The notes: a model not told the origin generated them from the letters alone. A stretch of DNA of 64,000 nucleotides from Scylla paramamosain (GCF_035594125.1 NC_087183.1:5870868-5934867), one strand, 5' to 3'. Positions 11,296-24,051 are shown, counted from the stretch's first letter. Numbers and translations: made by a program.

Positions 11296-11823
11296 TGTTA
11301 CTGTATGTAAAGCGTATGTACCTCACATCATTATTCCTCGGCATTTATAAGTGAAATATTCAATAGTTTTCTATTTGCATGAAAACGTGTAATATGTGTA
11401 AGTATCAGCATTCAATGCTATATTAAGCACCGAAGCCAATGCTCACTTGTTGGTAGTGTGGGGTTAACCTGCTGGTCGCCTGCGGACATCACTCACAGCC
11501 AAGTCGCGCTCAGACAAAGACGGGCAGGATGGTGACCGAGGTAAATACTTTAATTTTGTAGTACAAACTGATTGTCATAGTGCCAAGTTATTTGCATGTA
11601 TTGTTAATGAATATTGTAATATGTTGAAAGTGTTTAATATCAGTGTATAATGTTATTTTGTAAGAAATTGAGACCGAGAACTTGTTCGCAGTTCTTACGG
11701 TCATGCCTACCTCATCAATAAACGTGTCAGGGAGAACTGCCTTTCCTCGACCCTATGATGATGGGTGTGATCAGTAAAACAGATCACCTGAGAGCCAATT
11801 GATGCCCAGCCGGTGCGGCTACA
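11296..11823 (+). repeat. LTR-X copy B (5' LTR of BEL-3)
   Basis: It is 528 bp, from TGTTACTG to GGCTACA, with TTTATAAG as the TATA-like element at about 11345 and AATAAA at about 11717. It belongs to the same subfamily as copy D, since both read CATTTATAAG, AAGTATCAG and TTGGTAGTG. The non-coding leader 11824-12155 follows directly, supporting a 5' LTR role. Confidence 0.85.
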
Positions 11824-12155
11824 GTAAGAACTCGACCTACAAGCAAGAAATTGGTTCCATGTGAAACCGTAGCAAGAGTGAGTCACAGGACGAGGGGACG
11901 CTGACGTAAGCCTATAGGTTGACCTCTGAGGCCCCGGGGTCAGCTCTACCCTTGACGACAACCACTCCCTTCTACCCACTGTGCCTCGCCACTATTTTGT
12001 AGAACCCATGGTCACAGGCAAGAAAGTATAATAGTATGTATGTGCACTGAATTGAGTAGCCTAAGTGAAAATTATCCACAATTAGCTAGTATTAAGAGTG
12101 GTAATTTTAATTGCTCTTTCAGTGTCTCAGTATTGACACAATTAAGTTGTTAGAT
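11824..12155 (+). other. BEL-3 leader
   Basis: Non-coding stretch between the 5' LTR and the first gag ATG. TTGGTTCCATGTGAAACC lies about 30 bases after the LTR. I could not assign a primer-binding site with confidence. Confidence 0.5.
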
Positions 12156-13921
12156 ATGTCTGATACTGGGGAAATTAATGCCGTAGATGGCCTTAGGGAA
12201 GGTGAGGGTGAGCAAGTGGACAAGGATCAAACTTGTATTGAAGAAGTTAGTGTCAGGGAGTGAGTGCTGACCGACAAAGGAAGATAATATCAAGTCAGTG
12301 TAACCAAAGGAAGAGCAGAGTCCTGTAAGCGTAAATGGAGCAGTGTTACCAGCAAAATTAAAAAAAGGATTAAAAATTGTAATTAGCCCCTTTGAATTAG
12401 AGCCCATGTCAAGTGAAGTAATAGAGGCATTTCATCAGTATTATGTGGAATACACAAAACTGGTGGAACTAGAGCCAGAAAAGTCAGAGGAGCTAAATGA
12501 AGAGCTGGAACACAATCAATGAGTTCACCATGAAATATTAGAAAGTATAGAATGTAAAAGAAAGGAGTTAAAGAATGACAGAGGATCAATTTGTTCTAGC
12601 AAATGGTCTAGGCATTCTAGAGTCTCATCTACTTCATCACGTTCATCAGCAGCACAAAAAAATCAAGAAGCAGCAACAAAGGTAGCCAGACTTAGAAAGG
12701 AAATGGAATATCATGATAGTTTAGCAGAGGCAGAAGTTATGTTAGCTAAGACAAAAGCAGAGGCAGAAGCAATGTTCTCAAAGAAAAAGAAAGAGAGAGA
12801 TTTAGCATTTGCTAGTGCAGAACTTAATGCTCTTAGCTTAGTTGAAGAAGAAGTAAAAATGCTTCCAGATAATGATGAAAGTGTAGAGAAGCAAAGTTAT
12901 CTTCAACAATACATAGAGTCACAAAATGAAATGAAAGCACAAGCAATTGCAAATCAACAAAGTGACAATGCCATGCCTCACAAATATGTTACATTCCATG
13001 ACCCACAGGAACCTTCTTCTTGCAATAGAGATAATGAATTGATGACAAATGAAGTACATGGACAAATATTTAGTGAATCTCAGGTAATAAATCTCAACCC
13101 TACAGCTCAAAGTCTTGTACCAAGCTCTCGTAGACACACTCATAATGTCAACATGCCTAATAATGTGAGACAGAATCATCAATCCTTTTCCCATCCTGGG
13201 GGAACCTTTGCAATCAATATACCTGATCCCAAGTGGAGCCTCCCTCCAATAGAACCTAACACCTTTGATGGAGAACCCATGGAATTTCCAAGTTGGTTGA
13301 AAAACTTTGAAACACGTAGAATCTAGAACTTCTATTAGTAGAGAGAGATTTGCCTACTTAGACAGGTATACAACTGGTGAGGCAAAGATGCCATTAAAAT
13401 GTTAATGCACTTTAACTCTGATGCTGACTATGTGCAAGCAAAGAAAATTCTTAGGGATAGATTTGGAAACAAAAGTATCATAGCTGATGCTTACACAAAA
13501 AAAGTTAATGAATTGGTTACCAATCTCTCTGCATAACGGTCCAGCATTAACAACATTCTCAGATTTTTTGAAGTGCTGTCTAGCTGCAATGAAACACACT
13601 TCTCATTTGTCATTTCTGAACAACCCTAGAGAGCAGAGAAAGTTGCTTGCAAAACTCCCTGGACATATTGTTCATGACTGGAGAAAGCAAGTAATGACAT
13701 ATCTTGATACTAACAGTAATAACAACACTCCTAGTAGTGATGAAGAGCACCACCCACCCTTTGAAATGTTATGTGAATTTATCCAGAAGGAAGCAAAAGG
13801 AGCAAGCAATCTCTTTGTTTCCTGGGATTCAGTAAATAGGGAAGTAAATGACTGGATCAAAACTCAAACAAAAGCAGCCAATTGGAAACCAAGGGAATTA
13901 AACACCATGATAAAAAAATAG
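12156..13921 (+). pseudogene. BEL-3 gag
   Basis: A gag-like frame opens at 12156 (M-S-D-T-G-E) and breaks within about 35 codons. The longest intact part (12703-13326) is a charged, probably coiled-coil segment rich in K, E and A, then a linker ending in F-D-G-E-P-M-E-F-P-S-W-L. That block resembles the F-x-G-d-P-x-e-f-x-x-F/W motif near the BEL/Pao capsid start. A second segment (13487-13921) holds F-L-N-N-P-R-E and L-P-G-H-I-V-H-D-W. Single-base breaks near 13326 and 13535 disrupt the frame. Confidence 0.75.
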
Positions 13922-13937
13922 AGGGAGTAGAACTTTC

Positions 13938-15228
13938 ATGGCTAAATCAATTGAGGAAAAATCAATGTGGTTATTCCAAAGTAAAGTATATGTACAAGCC
14001 AACAAACAGCATCCCAAGGAGCAGGAAAGGAAGGGACGGTTCTGTCACTACTGTACAAAGGATCATGATTTAGATGATTGCAAGGAATTTGCCAAACTTG
14101 ATGGTAATACTAGGTACAAATTTGCTAAAGAAAAATGGTTATGTACAGGGTGTTTAAAAATGGGCCGCAATGGAAAGAATTGTAGAAGAAGGAAAGTATG
14201 TAAAGTATGTCAAAGATACCATCTCTCAGCTCTTCACAGTGATGACATGACAAGAACTGAGAGCCAAAAGGTGCCAGAACAAGCAACTCAGCCTAAAGGT
14301 GATAAATCCACAGTAGTAGCAAATAAAGTCAAAGTGACAGAATCAGTGACACATGACATGCACACCATTATAGTTCCTGTATGGTTACATTATGTTAGTA
14401 ATAAAGAGAATAAAGTTTTAGTGTATGCCCTGCTGGATGAGCAGTCTGATGCTTCATTCATCAAGGAAAGCACTCTGAATAAATTGGGAGTTAGCCGGCC
14501 ATCAGTGTCACTTAATATCCACACAGTAAGTGGAAAACAAATCACTGATTCTACCAAAATTCATAGACTTAAAGTGAGAGGTTATAATGAAGAAGTGGAA
14601 ATACTAATCCCTTCAGCATATTCAACAGAAAACATTTCAGCTGGGCAGAGTCAGATACCAAGGCCCGAGACTGCTTGTGACTGGCACCACTTAAAGGCAA
14701 TCTCTGACAAACTAATGAAATATGTTGACATAAGACTCCTCAGAGTCAAGAATGGTCTTGATTGTGCAGAAGCCATTATGGCAGAAGAGCAAATAGCACG
14801 TGATAGCAAGAAGCATCCCTATGCTCGTAGGACAGAGCTAGGTTGGGGGATCATTGGTAGAATCTCTCCTCATACAAGCATACAAGTCCACTGGAGGATA
14901 CAGTGGTAGTCTACAGAACAGTGACACAAGAAGTAGAAATCAATGAAGAAAAGAGGGTTAATTTCTTAGTGGTTCCTACTAAAACCAAAGAGATGATCAA
15001 TCCTTCTCAAGTGAGATATGTTTGAACTTGACTTCAGTGATAGAAAGTCAGCTGACACTCCATTATCATATGAAGATAAAAGGTTTATGAGTAAGATGAA
15101 AGAAGGAGTACATCAGCTCGAAGGATGGACATTATGAGTTGCCCCTTCCTCTTAAAGATGATAATGTCAAGTTTCCAAACAACAAACTATTAGCAGAGCA
15201 GACTCTCAAGAAGTTAAAGAGCTAAACT
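13938..15228 (+). pseudogene. BEL-3 zinc knuckles and aspartic protease
   Basis: A 323-codon frame contains the BEL/Pao cysteine triad: C-H-Y-C-T-K-D-H-D-L-D-D-C (about 14040), C-T-G-C (about 14145) and C-K-V-C-Q-R-Y-H (about 14205). The protease active-site segment A-L-L-D-E-Q-S-D-A-S-F-I (14429) follows, then the G-V-S-x-x-S-V family segment and a W-G-I-I-G linker (14845). After the stop at 14907 the linker continues in other frames up to A-E-Q-T-L-K-K near 15215, where a non-LTR element interrupts the coding region. Confidence 0.85.
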
Positions 15229-15469
15229 TTTTTTTTTTTATTATGTAGGAAGGACACCGGCCAAGGGCAACAAAAATCCAATAAAAAAATGTCCACTAAA
15301 ATGCCAGTCCCATAAAAGGGTCAAAGCAATAGTCAAAAATTGATGAATAAGTGTCTTGAAACCTCCCTCTTGAAGGAATTCAAGTCATAGGAAGGTGGAA
15401 ATACAGAAGCAGGCAGGGAGTTCCAGAGTTTACCAGAGAAAGGATGAATGATTGAGAATACTGGTTAAC

Positions 15470-16433
15470 TCATGCATTAGAAAGGTGGACAGAATAGGGG
15501 TGAGAGAAAGGAGAAAGTCTTGTGCAGTGAGGCTGCGGGAGGAGGGGAGGCATGCAGTTAGCAAGATCAGAAGAGCAGTTAGCATGAAAATAGCGGTAGA
15601 AGACAGCTAGAGATAGAACATTGCGGTGGTGAGAGACAGGCTGAAGACAGTCAGTTAGAGGAGAGGAGTTGATGAGATGAAAAGCTTTTGATTCCACCCT
15701 GTCTAGAAGAGCAGTATGAGTGGACCCCCCAGACATGTGAAGCATATTCCATACATGGGTGGATAAGGTCCTTGTACAGAGTTAGCAGCTGGGGGGTTGA
15801 GAAAAACTGGTGGAGACGTCTCAGAACGCCTAACTTCATAGAAGCTGTTTTAGCTAGAGATGAGATGTGAATTTTCCAGTTCAGATTATAAGTAAAGGAC
15901 AGACCGAGGATGTTCAGTGTAGAAGAGGGGGACAGTTGAGTGTCATTGAAGAAGAGTGGATAGTTGTCTGGAAGGTTGTGTCGAGTTAATAGATGGAGGA
16001 ATTGAGTTTTTGAGGCAATGAACAATACCAAGTTTGCTCTGCCCCAATCAGAAATTTTAGAAAGATCAGAAATCAAGCGTTCTGTGGCTTCCCTGCGTGA
16101 TATGTTTACCTCCTGAAGGGTTGGACGTCTATGAAAGGACGTGGAAAAGTGCAGGGTGGTATCATCAGCGTAGGAGTGGATAGGACAAGAAGTCTGGTTT
16201 AGAAGATCATTAATGAATAATAAGAAGAGAGTGGGTGACAGGACAGAACCCTGAGGAACACCACTGTTAATAGATTTAGGAGAAGAACAGTGACCATCTA
16301 CCACAGCAGCAATAGAACGGCCAGAAAGGAAACTTGAGATGAAGTTAGAGAGAGAAGGATAGAAGCCGTAGGAGGATAGTATGGAAATCAAAGCTTTGTG
16401 CCAGACTCTATCAAAAGCTTTTGATATGTCCAA
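15470..16433 (-). pseudogene. Non-LTR copy 2: reverse transcriptase palm/thumb and C-terminus
   Basis: A 260-codon stretch (16433-15651) begins with D-I-S-K-A-F-D-R-V-W-H and includes G-V-P-Q-G-S-V-L-S-P, then F-I-N-D-L-L, the catalytic S-Y-A-D-D-T-T and the L-N-I-L-G-L-S-F thumb block. A frameshift near 15710 moves the C-terminal tail to another frame. This motif set fits the Jockey/CR1/L2 group of reverse transcriptases. Confidence 0.85.
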
Positions 16434-16821
16434 GGCAACAACAAAAGTTTCACTAAAATCTCTAAAAGAGGATGACCAAGACTCAGTAAGGAAAGCCAGA
16501 AGATCACCAGTAGAGCGGCCTTGACAGAACCCATACTGGCGATCAGATAGAAGGTTGTGAAGTGATAGATGTTTAAGAATCTTCCTGTTGAGGATAGATT
16601 AAAAAACTTTAGATAGACAGGAAATTAAAGCAATAGGACAGTAGTTTGAGGGATTAGAATGGTCACCCTTTTTAGGTACAGGTTGAATGTAGGCAAAACT
16701 TCCAGCAAGAAGGAAAGGTAGATGTTGACAGACAGAGCTGAAAGAGTTTGACTAGGCAAGGTGCAAGCATGGAGGCACAGTTTCGGAGAATAATGGGAGG
16801 GACCCCATCAGGTCCATAAGC

Positions 16822-17571
16822 CTACTGAGTGTTTAGGCCAGCGAGCGCATGGAAAACATTATTGCGAAGAATTTTAATAGGTGGCATGAAGTAGTCAGAG
16901 GATGGAAGAGAGGGAGGAACAAGCCCAGAATCGTCCAAAGTAGAGTTTTTAGCAAAGGTTTGAGTGAAGAGTTCAGCTTTAGAAATAGATGTGATAGCAA
17001 TGGTGCCATCTGGTTGAAATAAAGGAGGGAAAGAAGAAGAATCAAAGCTATTGGAGATATTTTTGGCTAGATGCCAGAAGTCACGAGGTGAGTTAGATCT
17101 TGAAAAGTTTTGACACTTTCTGTTAATGAAGGAGTTTTTGGCTAGTTGGAGAACAGACTTGGCATGGTTCTGGGCAGAAATATAAAGTGCATGAGATTCT
17201 GGTGATGGAAGGCTTAAGTACCTTTTGTGGGCCACCTCTCTATCATGTATAGCATGAGAACAAGCTGTGTTAAACCAAGGTTTAGAAGGTTTAGGACGAG
17301 AAAAAGAGTGAGGAATGTACGCCTCCATGCCAGACACTATCACCTCTGTTATGTGCTCAGCACACCAAGACGGGTCTCTGACACGGAAGCAGTAGTCATT
17401 CCAAGGAAAATCAGCAAAATACCTCCTCAGGCCCCCCCCAACTAGCAGAGGCAAAACGCCAGAGGCACCTTCACTTAGGGGGATCCTGAGGAGGGATTGG
17501 AGCGATAGGACAAGATACAGATATGAGATTGTGATCAGAGGAGCCCAACGGAGAAGAAAGGGTGACAGCAT
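16822..17571 (-). pseudogene. Non-LTR copy 2: endonuclease-RT linker
   Basis: A 249-codon stretch contains F-A-D-F-P-W-N-D-Y-C-F, then K-P-W-F-N and A-K-N-S-F-I-N-R-K, leading toward the RT N-terminus. The same linker is readable in copy 3 (33752-34120). It ends at a nonsense codon just before the P-D-G-V-P-P block. Confidence 0.8.
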
Positions 17572-17788
17572 AAGCAGAAGGATTAGAGGTCAGGAAAAGG
17601 TCAAGAATGTTGGGTGTATCTCCGAGACGGTCAGGAATACGAGTAGGGTGTTGCACCAATTGCTCTAGGTAGTGGAGGATAGCAAAGGTAGAAGGCTAGT
17701 TCACCAGGATGGTCAGTGAAGGGAGAGGAAAGCCAAACCTGGTGGTGAAAATTGAAGTCTCCAAGAATGGAGATCTCTGCAAAAGGGA

Positions 17789-18316
17789 TGTAGCCGCACT
17801 GGCTGGGCATCAATTGGCTCTCAGGTGATCTGTTTTACTGATCACACCCATCATCGTAGGGTCGAGGAAAGGCAGTTCTCCCTGACACATTTATTGATGA
17901 GGTAGGCATGACCGTAAGAACTGCAAACAAGTTCTCGGTCTCAATTTCTTACAAAATAACATTATACACTGATATTAAACACTTTCAACATATTACAATA
18001 TTCATTAACAATACATGCAATTGACTTGGCACTATGACAATCAGTTTTTACTACAAAATTAAAGTATTTACCTCGGTCACCATCCTGCCCGTCTTTGTCT
18101 GAGCGCGACTTGGCCGTGAGTGATGCCTGCAGGCCACTAGCAGGTTAACCCCACACTACTAACAAGTGAGCATCGGCTTCGGTGCTTAATATAGCATTAA
18201 ATACTGATACTCACACATATTACACGTTTTCATGCAAATAGAAAACTATTTAACATTTCACTTATATATGCCGAGGAATAATCACATGAGGTACATACGC
18301 TTTACATACAGTAACA
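17789..18316 (-). repeat. Solo LTR-X, copy C, inside the non-LTR element
   Basis: It is exactly 528 bp, reading TGTAGCC to GTAACA on the plus strand (the reverse complement of copies A and B). Perfect 5-bp target duplication AGGGA at 17784-17788 and 18317-18321. It shares subfamily features with copy A (ATATATAAG, GAGTATCAG, TTAGTAGTG). This is the innermost and therefore the youngest layer of this nest. Confidence 0.95.
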
Positions 18317-18468
18317 AGGGAAGAGGGTCAAAATGTGCTCCACTTTGGAAGTTAAATAGTCAAAGAATTTCTTATAATCAGAGGAGTTAGGTGAGAGGTA
18401 TACAGCACAGATAAATTTAGTTTGAGAGTGACTGTAGTTGTAGCCAGATGGTGGAAAACTCAGAAGAT

Positions 18469-18810
18469 TCAAGAGCGTGTTAAGTCATTGCGCACATAAA
18501 CGCAGCATCCAGCTTTGGATTGAAAATGAGGATAGAGAAAGTAGGAGGGAACAGAAAAGGGGCTACTGTCAGTTGCCTCAGACACCTGAGTTTCAGTGAG
18601 GAAAAGAAGATGAGGTTTAGAAGAGGAGAGGTAGTGTTCTACAGATTGAAAATTAGATCTTAGACCACGAATGTTGCAGAAGTTAATGAAGAAAAAGTTG
18701 AGGGTGGTGTCAAGACACTTAGAGTCGTTGACAGAAAGGCAGTCCGACCTAGGGACATTTATGGTCCCCTCCCCAGATGGGGACTCCGAGGCTGGTGTAG
18801 GAGTCGCCAT
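18469..18810 (-). pseudogene. Non-LTR copy 2: start of the single ORF (endonuclease-like N-terminus)
   Basis: It starts M-A-T-P-T-P-A-S at 18810. After about 35 residues it reads F-F-I-N-F-C-N-I-R-G-L-R-S-N and P-H-L-L-F-L-T-E-T-Q, the usual opening blocks of an APE-type endonuclease (the N and E metal-site region). It runs out at about 18469, shortly before the solo LTR. This is the only 5' end of the family in the window. Confidence 0.75.
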
Positions 18811-19056
18811 GATGATTTTAAAATTTTTGAGTGAAGGGTGTGTGTGTTATTAGGTGCTTGTAGTTTTGTGTGGAGGAAGAGAGTTGTCTTTAGAGGGCAG
18901 GCTGTGACTGCCCCCTTGTGTTGTGAGACACAAAGGGAAACGTTCAGTGAGGTCACAGCTGGGTTTAATGATAAGTTCACAGCACCCCCTGAACAGTGCT
19001 TTAGACCTCACTGGGAGTAATTATCGTTTCGGCAGGTGTCTACTGCCTCCTCCTCC

Positions 19057-20420
19057 AAACTTGAGAAGGATAATCAACACAAAGGTGATTACAAAGTGTT
19101 TATGGATGACATGATTACCAAAGGTTTTGCAGAGCTTGTACTGACAAAGGATTTAGTTAGGAATGATGGTAAGGTCTGGTACATTCCACGTCATGGAGTT
19201 TATCATCCGAGAAAGCCAAAGAAATTGAGAGTTGTATTTGACTGTAGTGCAAACTACAGGAACCAGTCATTAAACAGTCACCTGTTACAAGGCCCAGACC
19301 TTACCAACAAACTTGTTGGAGTGTTGTGTAGGTTTAGGCAAGAAAGCATTGCATTTGTATGTGATATAGAAGCAATGTACCATCAAGTGAAAGTCAACCC
19401 AGAACACACATGTTAAGATTCCTTTGGTAGGAAAATAGTGACCTTAATAATGAGATAGCTGAATACAGGATGACAGCTCACCTGTTTGGAGCTACATCAT
19501 CTCCAAGTGTAGCTAACTTTGCACTTAAGAAAGCTGCAGATGACTATGGGTGTGGATCTGATGCAACCAAGTTTATAAGAAACAACTTTTATGTTGATGA
19601 TGGTTTGAAGTCATTAGCTACAATGGATGAAGCTGTCACTCTTATTCAGCAGAGCAAAGAATTATGTTACAAGGGAGGTTTTAACCTTCATAAGTTCTTG
19701 TCAAACAACAAAGATGTATTAGCTGCAATTTCTCCTCACGAGAGAGCAGATGGAATTAAAAGTTTGGATTTTAGTAAGAATGAAGACACACTGCCTATAG
19801 AAAGAACTTTGGGAGTTGAGTGGTGCATAGAATCTGACACATTTCAATTTAGAATAAAGCTGAAAGACAAGCCACTCACCAGGAGAAGCATTCTGTCAAC
19901 AGTGAGCTCTATATATGATCCATTAGGTCTAGTGTCACCTCTCATACTGACTGGAAAGCAAATGTTACAAGAATTGTGTAAGAATGCAGTTGAATGGGAT
20001 GATGAGGTGTCAGATTATGTCAAACCTAAATGGATAAAATGGAAGGATGAGCTGCACAAACTAGACCAGCTAAAAGTACCTAGATGTTACAAACCTGATG
20101 ACTTTGGGGAAATAGAAAATGCTGTAGGTACACAACAGCCCACATATAAACTAGAAAGACTTGAGTATTTTTCTGATTGGTTTAAAGCAAAGAGGGCAGT
20201 TGCTGTATGCCTCAAACTTCTGAACAGTTTCAAAGGAAAAAGGTGATGGCACTACTAAAGTAAAAGGAGACACATATGAACCAGTAAATGTAGAACGAGT
20301 GTCAGAAGCTGAAAATGAAATAAAACAAATGCAAGCAAAGGCATTCCAAAAGGAGATATGTACTGAAATCATCTGCTAACAATAATTCTTTAATTAAAGG
20401 GGACAATGACAAAGGAAGAG
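19057..20420 (+). pseudogene. BEL-3 reverse transcriptase (RNase H deleted)
   Basis: RT resumes after the non-LTR insertion with G-F-A-E-L-V, then W-Y-I-P-R-H-G-V-Y-H-P and F-D-C-S-A (about 19225), the first catalytic region V-C-D-I-E-A-M-Y (about 19360) and F-Y-V-D-D-G-L, with YVDD at 19590-19601. The thumb contains Y-D-P-L-G-L-V-S-P. Nonsense and frameshift changes lie around 19415-19470. RNase H is absent: the frame goes from K-P-D-D-F-G (about 20100) to the post-RNase H block Y-F-S-D-W-F-K-A-K-R-A-V within about 25 codons. An internal deletion is the simplest explanation. Confidence 0.85.
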
Positions 20421-21736
20421 AAGTGTTAGACAAGACCAGTTCCCTCTATAAGTTAGATCCCTTCATTGATAAAAATGGTATCATGAGGGTAGGAGGAAGA
20501 TTGAGGCTTTCTAATCTGACAGATGAATCCAAACATCCAGTCATCCTTCCCAAAACATCACACGTAACCCAGCTGATAATATGCCACCCCCACAAAAGAG
20601 CAAATCATCAAGGCAGGTGCATAACTTTAAATGAAATCAGGTCAACTGGATACTGGATAGTAGGAGGATCATCCCTAGTATCAAGGCATATTTCTAAGTG
20701 CATTATCTGTCATAAAGTTAGAAGTACAACACAGGGACAGAAGATGGTAGACCTGCCTATCAACAGACTAGAACCATCACCTCCTTTTACATACTCAGCA
20801 GTAGATTTCTTTCGCCTTTTCTATGCCAAAGAGGGGAGTAAAGAGCTTAAAAGATATGGAGTGCTCTTTACTTGCATGGCATGTAGAGCTGTGCACATAG
20901 AGACAGCCAACAGCATGGATATAAGCTCCTTCCTAAGTGCTTTGTAGGATGAAAAGGGCCTGTAAGACAGTTGAGATGTGACCAAGGAACTAACTTTGTA
21001 GGAGCCAAATCAGAGTATGAGAAATGCTTGAAAGAACTAAATAACAATAAAGTCAGACAAGAACGCATGAAAGACCAGTGTGACTGGATTGTATTTAACA
21101 TGAATGTACCCAATTCCAGTCACATGGGAGGTGTTTGGGAGAGGCAGATACGCACAGTGAGAAATATACTCTCTATGTTACTTGATCAGCATGGTACCTA
21201 GTTAGATGACCAAGATCTGAGAACCTTCTTAGTTAAAGCTGAAAATATAGTTAATGGTCGTCTCCTAACTGTGGACCATCTTAACTCTCCAGAAAGTTCT
21301 ACACCACTGACACCCAGTAATTTGTTAACTATGAAAACAAAGGTAGTACTGCCTCCTCCAAACATTTTCATTAAGAAGGACCTGTATTGCAGAAAGAGAT
21401 GGCACAGAGCACAATACCTAGCCAACCAGTTCTGGTCCAGGTGGAAAAGGGAGTATATGCAATTTCTACAATTTAGAAATAAGTGGACAACACCAAAGAG
21501 GAATCTCAGTGTAAATGACATAGTTATCATCAAGGATCAGAATGTAGCAAGAAACCAGTGGAAACTGGGAAGAGTAACAGAAGTATTTCCTGATCATGAT
21601 GGCCTAGTAAGAAAGGTTAAGGTCCTGGTGTCAGACTGTAATCTCGACAACCAGAGAAGATGCACAAAGGCAAACAAGACCATCATAGAGAGGCCAATAC
21701 ATAGTCTAGTATTGCTGTTAGAAGGTAATGCATAAT
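20421..21736 (+). pseudogene. BEL-3 integrase
   Basis: It begins G-I-M-R-V-G-G-R-L (about 20475). The H2C2 zinc region has H-P-H-K-R-A-N-H-Q-G and C-I-I-C-H, then Y-S-A-V-D-F-F (first catalytic Asp, about 20800) and A-V-H-I-E. A frame break occurs at 20945, then R-C-D-Q-G-T-N-F (second Asp, 20974) and G-G-V-W-E-R (catalytic Glu, 21130). N-G-R-L-L-T follows, and the C-terminal domain includes W-K-L-G-R-V and R-P-I-H-S-L-V-L-L to 21735. Three open segments are separated by stops at 20945 and 21199. Confidence 0.85.
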
Positions 21737-21785
21737 AAAAGACTGGAGCATCCCTGCCAAAGAGCCAGCGTAACAAAACATATCA

Positions 21786-22810
21786 TGTGCTAATCCTAGT
21801 TTTAAGGTACATACTAATCCTTGGTGAAATGTTCAGTAGTTTTCTATTTGCATGAAAACATGTAATATGTGTAAGTATCAGTGTAGCCGCACCGGCTGGG
21901 CATCAATTGGCTCTCAGGTGATCTGTTTTACTGATCACACCCATCATCGTAGGGTCGAGGAAAGGCAGTTCTCTCTCTGACGTTTATTGATGAGGTAGGC
22001 ATGACCGTAAGAACTGCGAACAAGTTCTCGGTCTTAATTTCTTACAAAATAACATCATACACTGATATTAAACACTTTCAACATATTACAATATTCATTA
22101 ACAATACATGCAATTAACTTGGCACTATGGCAATCAGTTTTTACTACAAAATTAAAGTATTTACCTTGGTCACCATCCTACCTGTCTTTGTCTGAACGCG
22201 ACTTGGCCATGAGTGATGCCCGCAGGCAACCAGCAGGTTAACCCCACACTACCAACAAGTGAGCATCGGCTTCGGTGCTTAATATAGCAGTGAATACTGA
22301 TACTTACACATATTACACGTTTTCATGCAAATAGAAAACTATTGAATATTTCACTTATAAATGCCGAGGAATAATGACGTGAGGTACATACGCTTTACAT
22401 ACAGTAACAATCAGTATTCAATGCTATATGAAGCACTAAAGCTGATGCTCACTTGTTAGTAGAGTGTGGTTACCCCACTGGTCTCCTGTGGGCATCACTC
22501 ACGGCCAAATTGCGCTCAAAGACAGGCAGGATGATGACCGAGGTAAATACTTTAATTTTGTCATTGTGCCAAGTTGATTGTATATATCGTTAATGAATAC
22601 TGTAATATGTTGAAAGTGTTTAATATCAGTGTATAATGTTATTTTGTAAGAAATTGAGACTGAGAACTTGTTCGCCGTTCTTATGGTCATGCCTACCTCA
22701 TCAATAAGCGTCGGAGAGAGAGAACTGCCTTTCCTCAACCCTACGATGATGGGTGTGATCAGTAAAACAGATCACCTGAGAGCTAATGATGCTCTGCTGG
22801 TGTGGCTACA
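21786..22810 (+). repeat. 3' LTR-X of BEL-3, split by another LTR-X
   Basis: Plus-orientation LTR-X sequence occupies 21786-21881 and 22415-22810. Together they are about 492 bp, noticeably diverged and missing about 16 bp after AATTTTG compared with the 528-bp copies. It ends TGTGGCTACA at 22810. The split is caused by copy D in the opposite orientation. Confidence 0.8.
21882..22409 (-). repeat. Solo LTR-X, copy D, inserted into an LTR-X
   Basis: Exactly 528 bp. Perfect target duplication ATCAG at 21877-21881 and 22410-22414. It lies inside the 3' LTR of its own family in inverted orientation. Same subfamily as copy B. Confidence 0.95.
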
Positions 22811-23282
22811 TAATCACCACACAGTGTCTCGCCTGTGCAAGGACACAGTCACTACACGATATGTAAATACTTTTGCGCATGTGTAAACTTAAATTAAACT
22901 TGCAACTATGTGACAGAGTTTCACCAGCAATGAATAATGCACAGGGAATATATGTGTGTGTATGTATGTATGTATGTCTGTGGGCACACGCCCAACCCAC
23001 TGTTATTCTTAAGCCCAGTTAGTGAGTTCTGGCAACTGTCTCGCTTTGTGGCCATCGGTGTGGGCGCAAGACATCTCTCCACTGGTCGACCGTTTCACCT
23101 GTTCCCACTGGTCAGATGTGGCACCAGTCTCCATCACAGCTACTGGTCACCACCAACGGGCAACCACTCGCTCTGCCATCCTCCCAGCACTGCACCCTGC
23201 TCACTCACAGTCCCCCTGCTCTGCTGTCATCCTCGTAGAGATCCACAATCCGTCCATGGCAGCCGACTCTTCACGTTTTGAC
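22811..23282 (-). other. Presumed 5' leader of BEL-Y
   Basis: It lies between BEL-3 and the right LTR-Y. In minus orientation it would directly follow the 5' LTR of BEL-Y. It shows no recognisable domain. A short (TGTA)n run lies at 22959-22978. Assignment rests on position alone. Confidence 0.4.

Positions 23283-24051
<769 letters not shown>

Larger units (their letters stand above)
15230..19056 (-). mobile_element. Non-LTR retrotransposon copy 2: full length, with solo LTR inside
   Basis: The minus strand runs from a 5' end near 19056 to a poly(A) tail seen as the T-run at 15230. AAACTT occurs at both junctions (15224-15229 and 19057-19062), a short target duplication splitting BEL-3. Without the solo LTR the element is about 3.29 kb. 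It holds one coding region: an endonuclease-like N-terminus starting at 18810, an endonuclease tail (17813-17471), a linker (17571-16822) and an RT with Y-A-D-D at about 16170. No ORF1 is seen before the endonuclease, only a roughly 246-bp 5' UTR. Frameshifts make it inactive. Confidence 0.85.
11296..22810 (+). mobile_element. BEL-3: near-complete BEL/Pao retrotransposon with LTR-X ends
   Basis: It runs in canonical order: LTR-X (11296-11823), leader, gag, zinc knuckles and protease, reverse transcriptase, integrase, then an LTR-X-type 3' LTR (21786-22810, interrupted). RNase H is missing through an internal deletion near 20120-20145, and a 3.8-kb non-LTR insertion lies between protease and RT. 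No target duplication is visible (AGGTA on the left, TAATC on the right). The 5' LTR looks younger than the 3' LTR, so the two may not be an original pair. Multiple stops make it defective. Confidence 0.75.
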
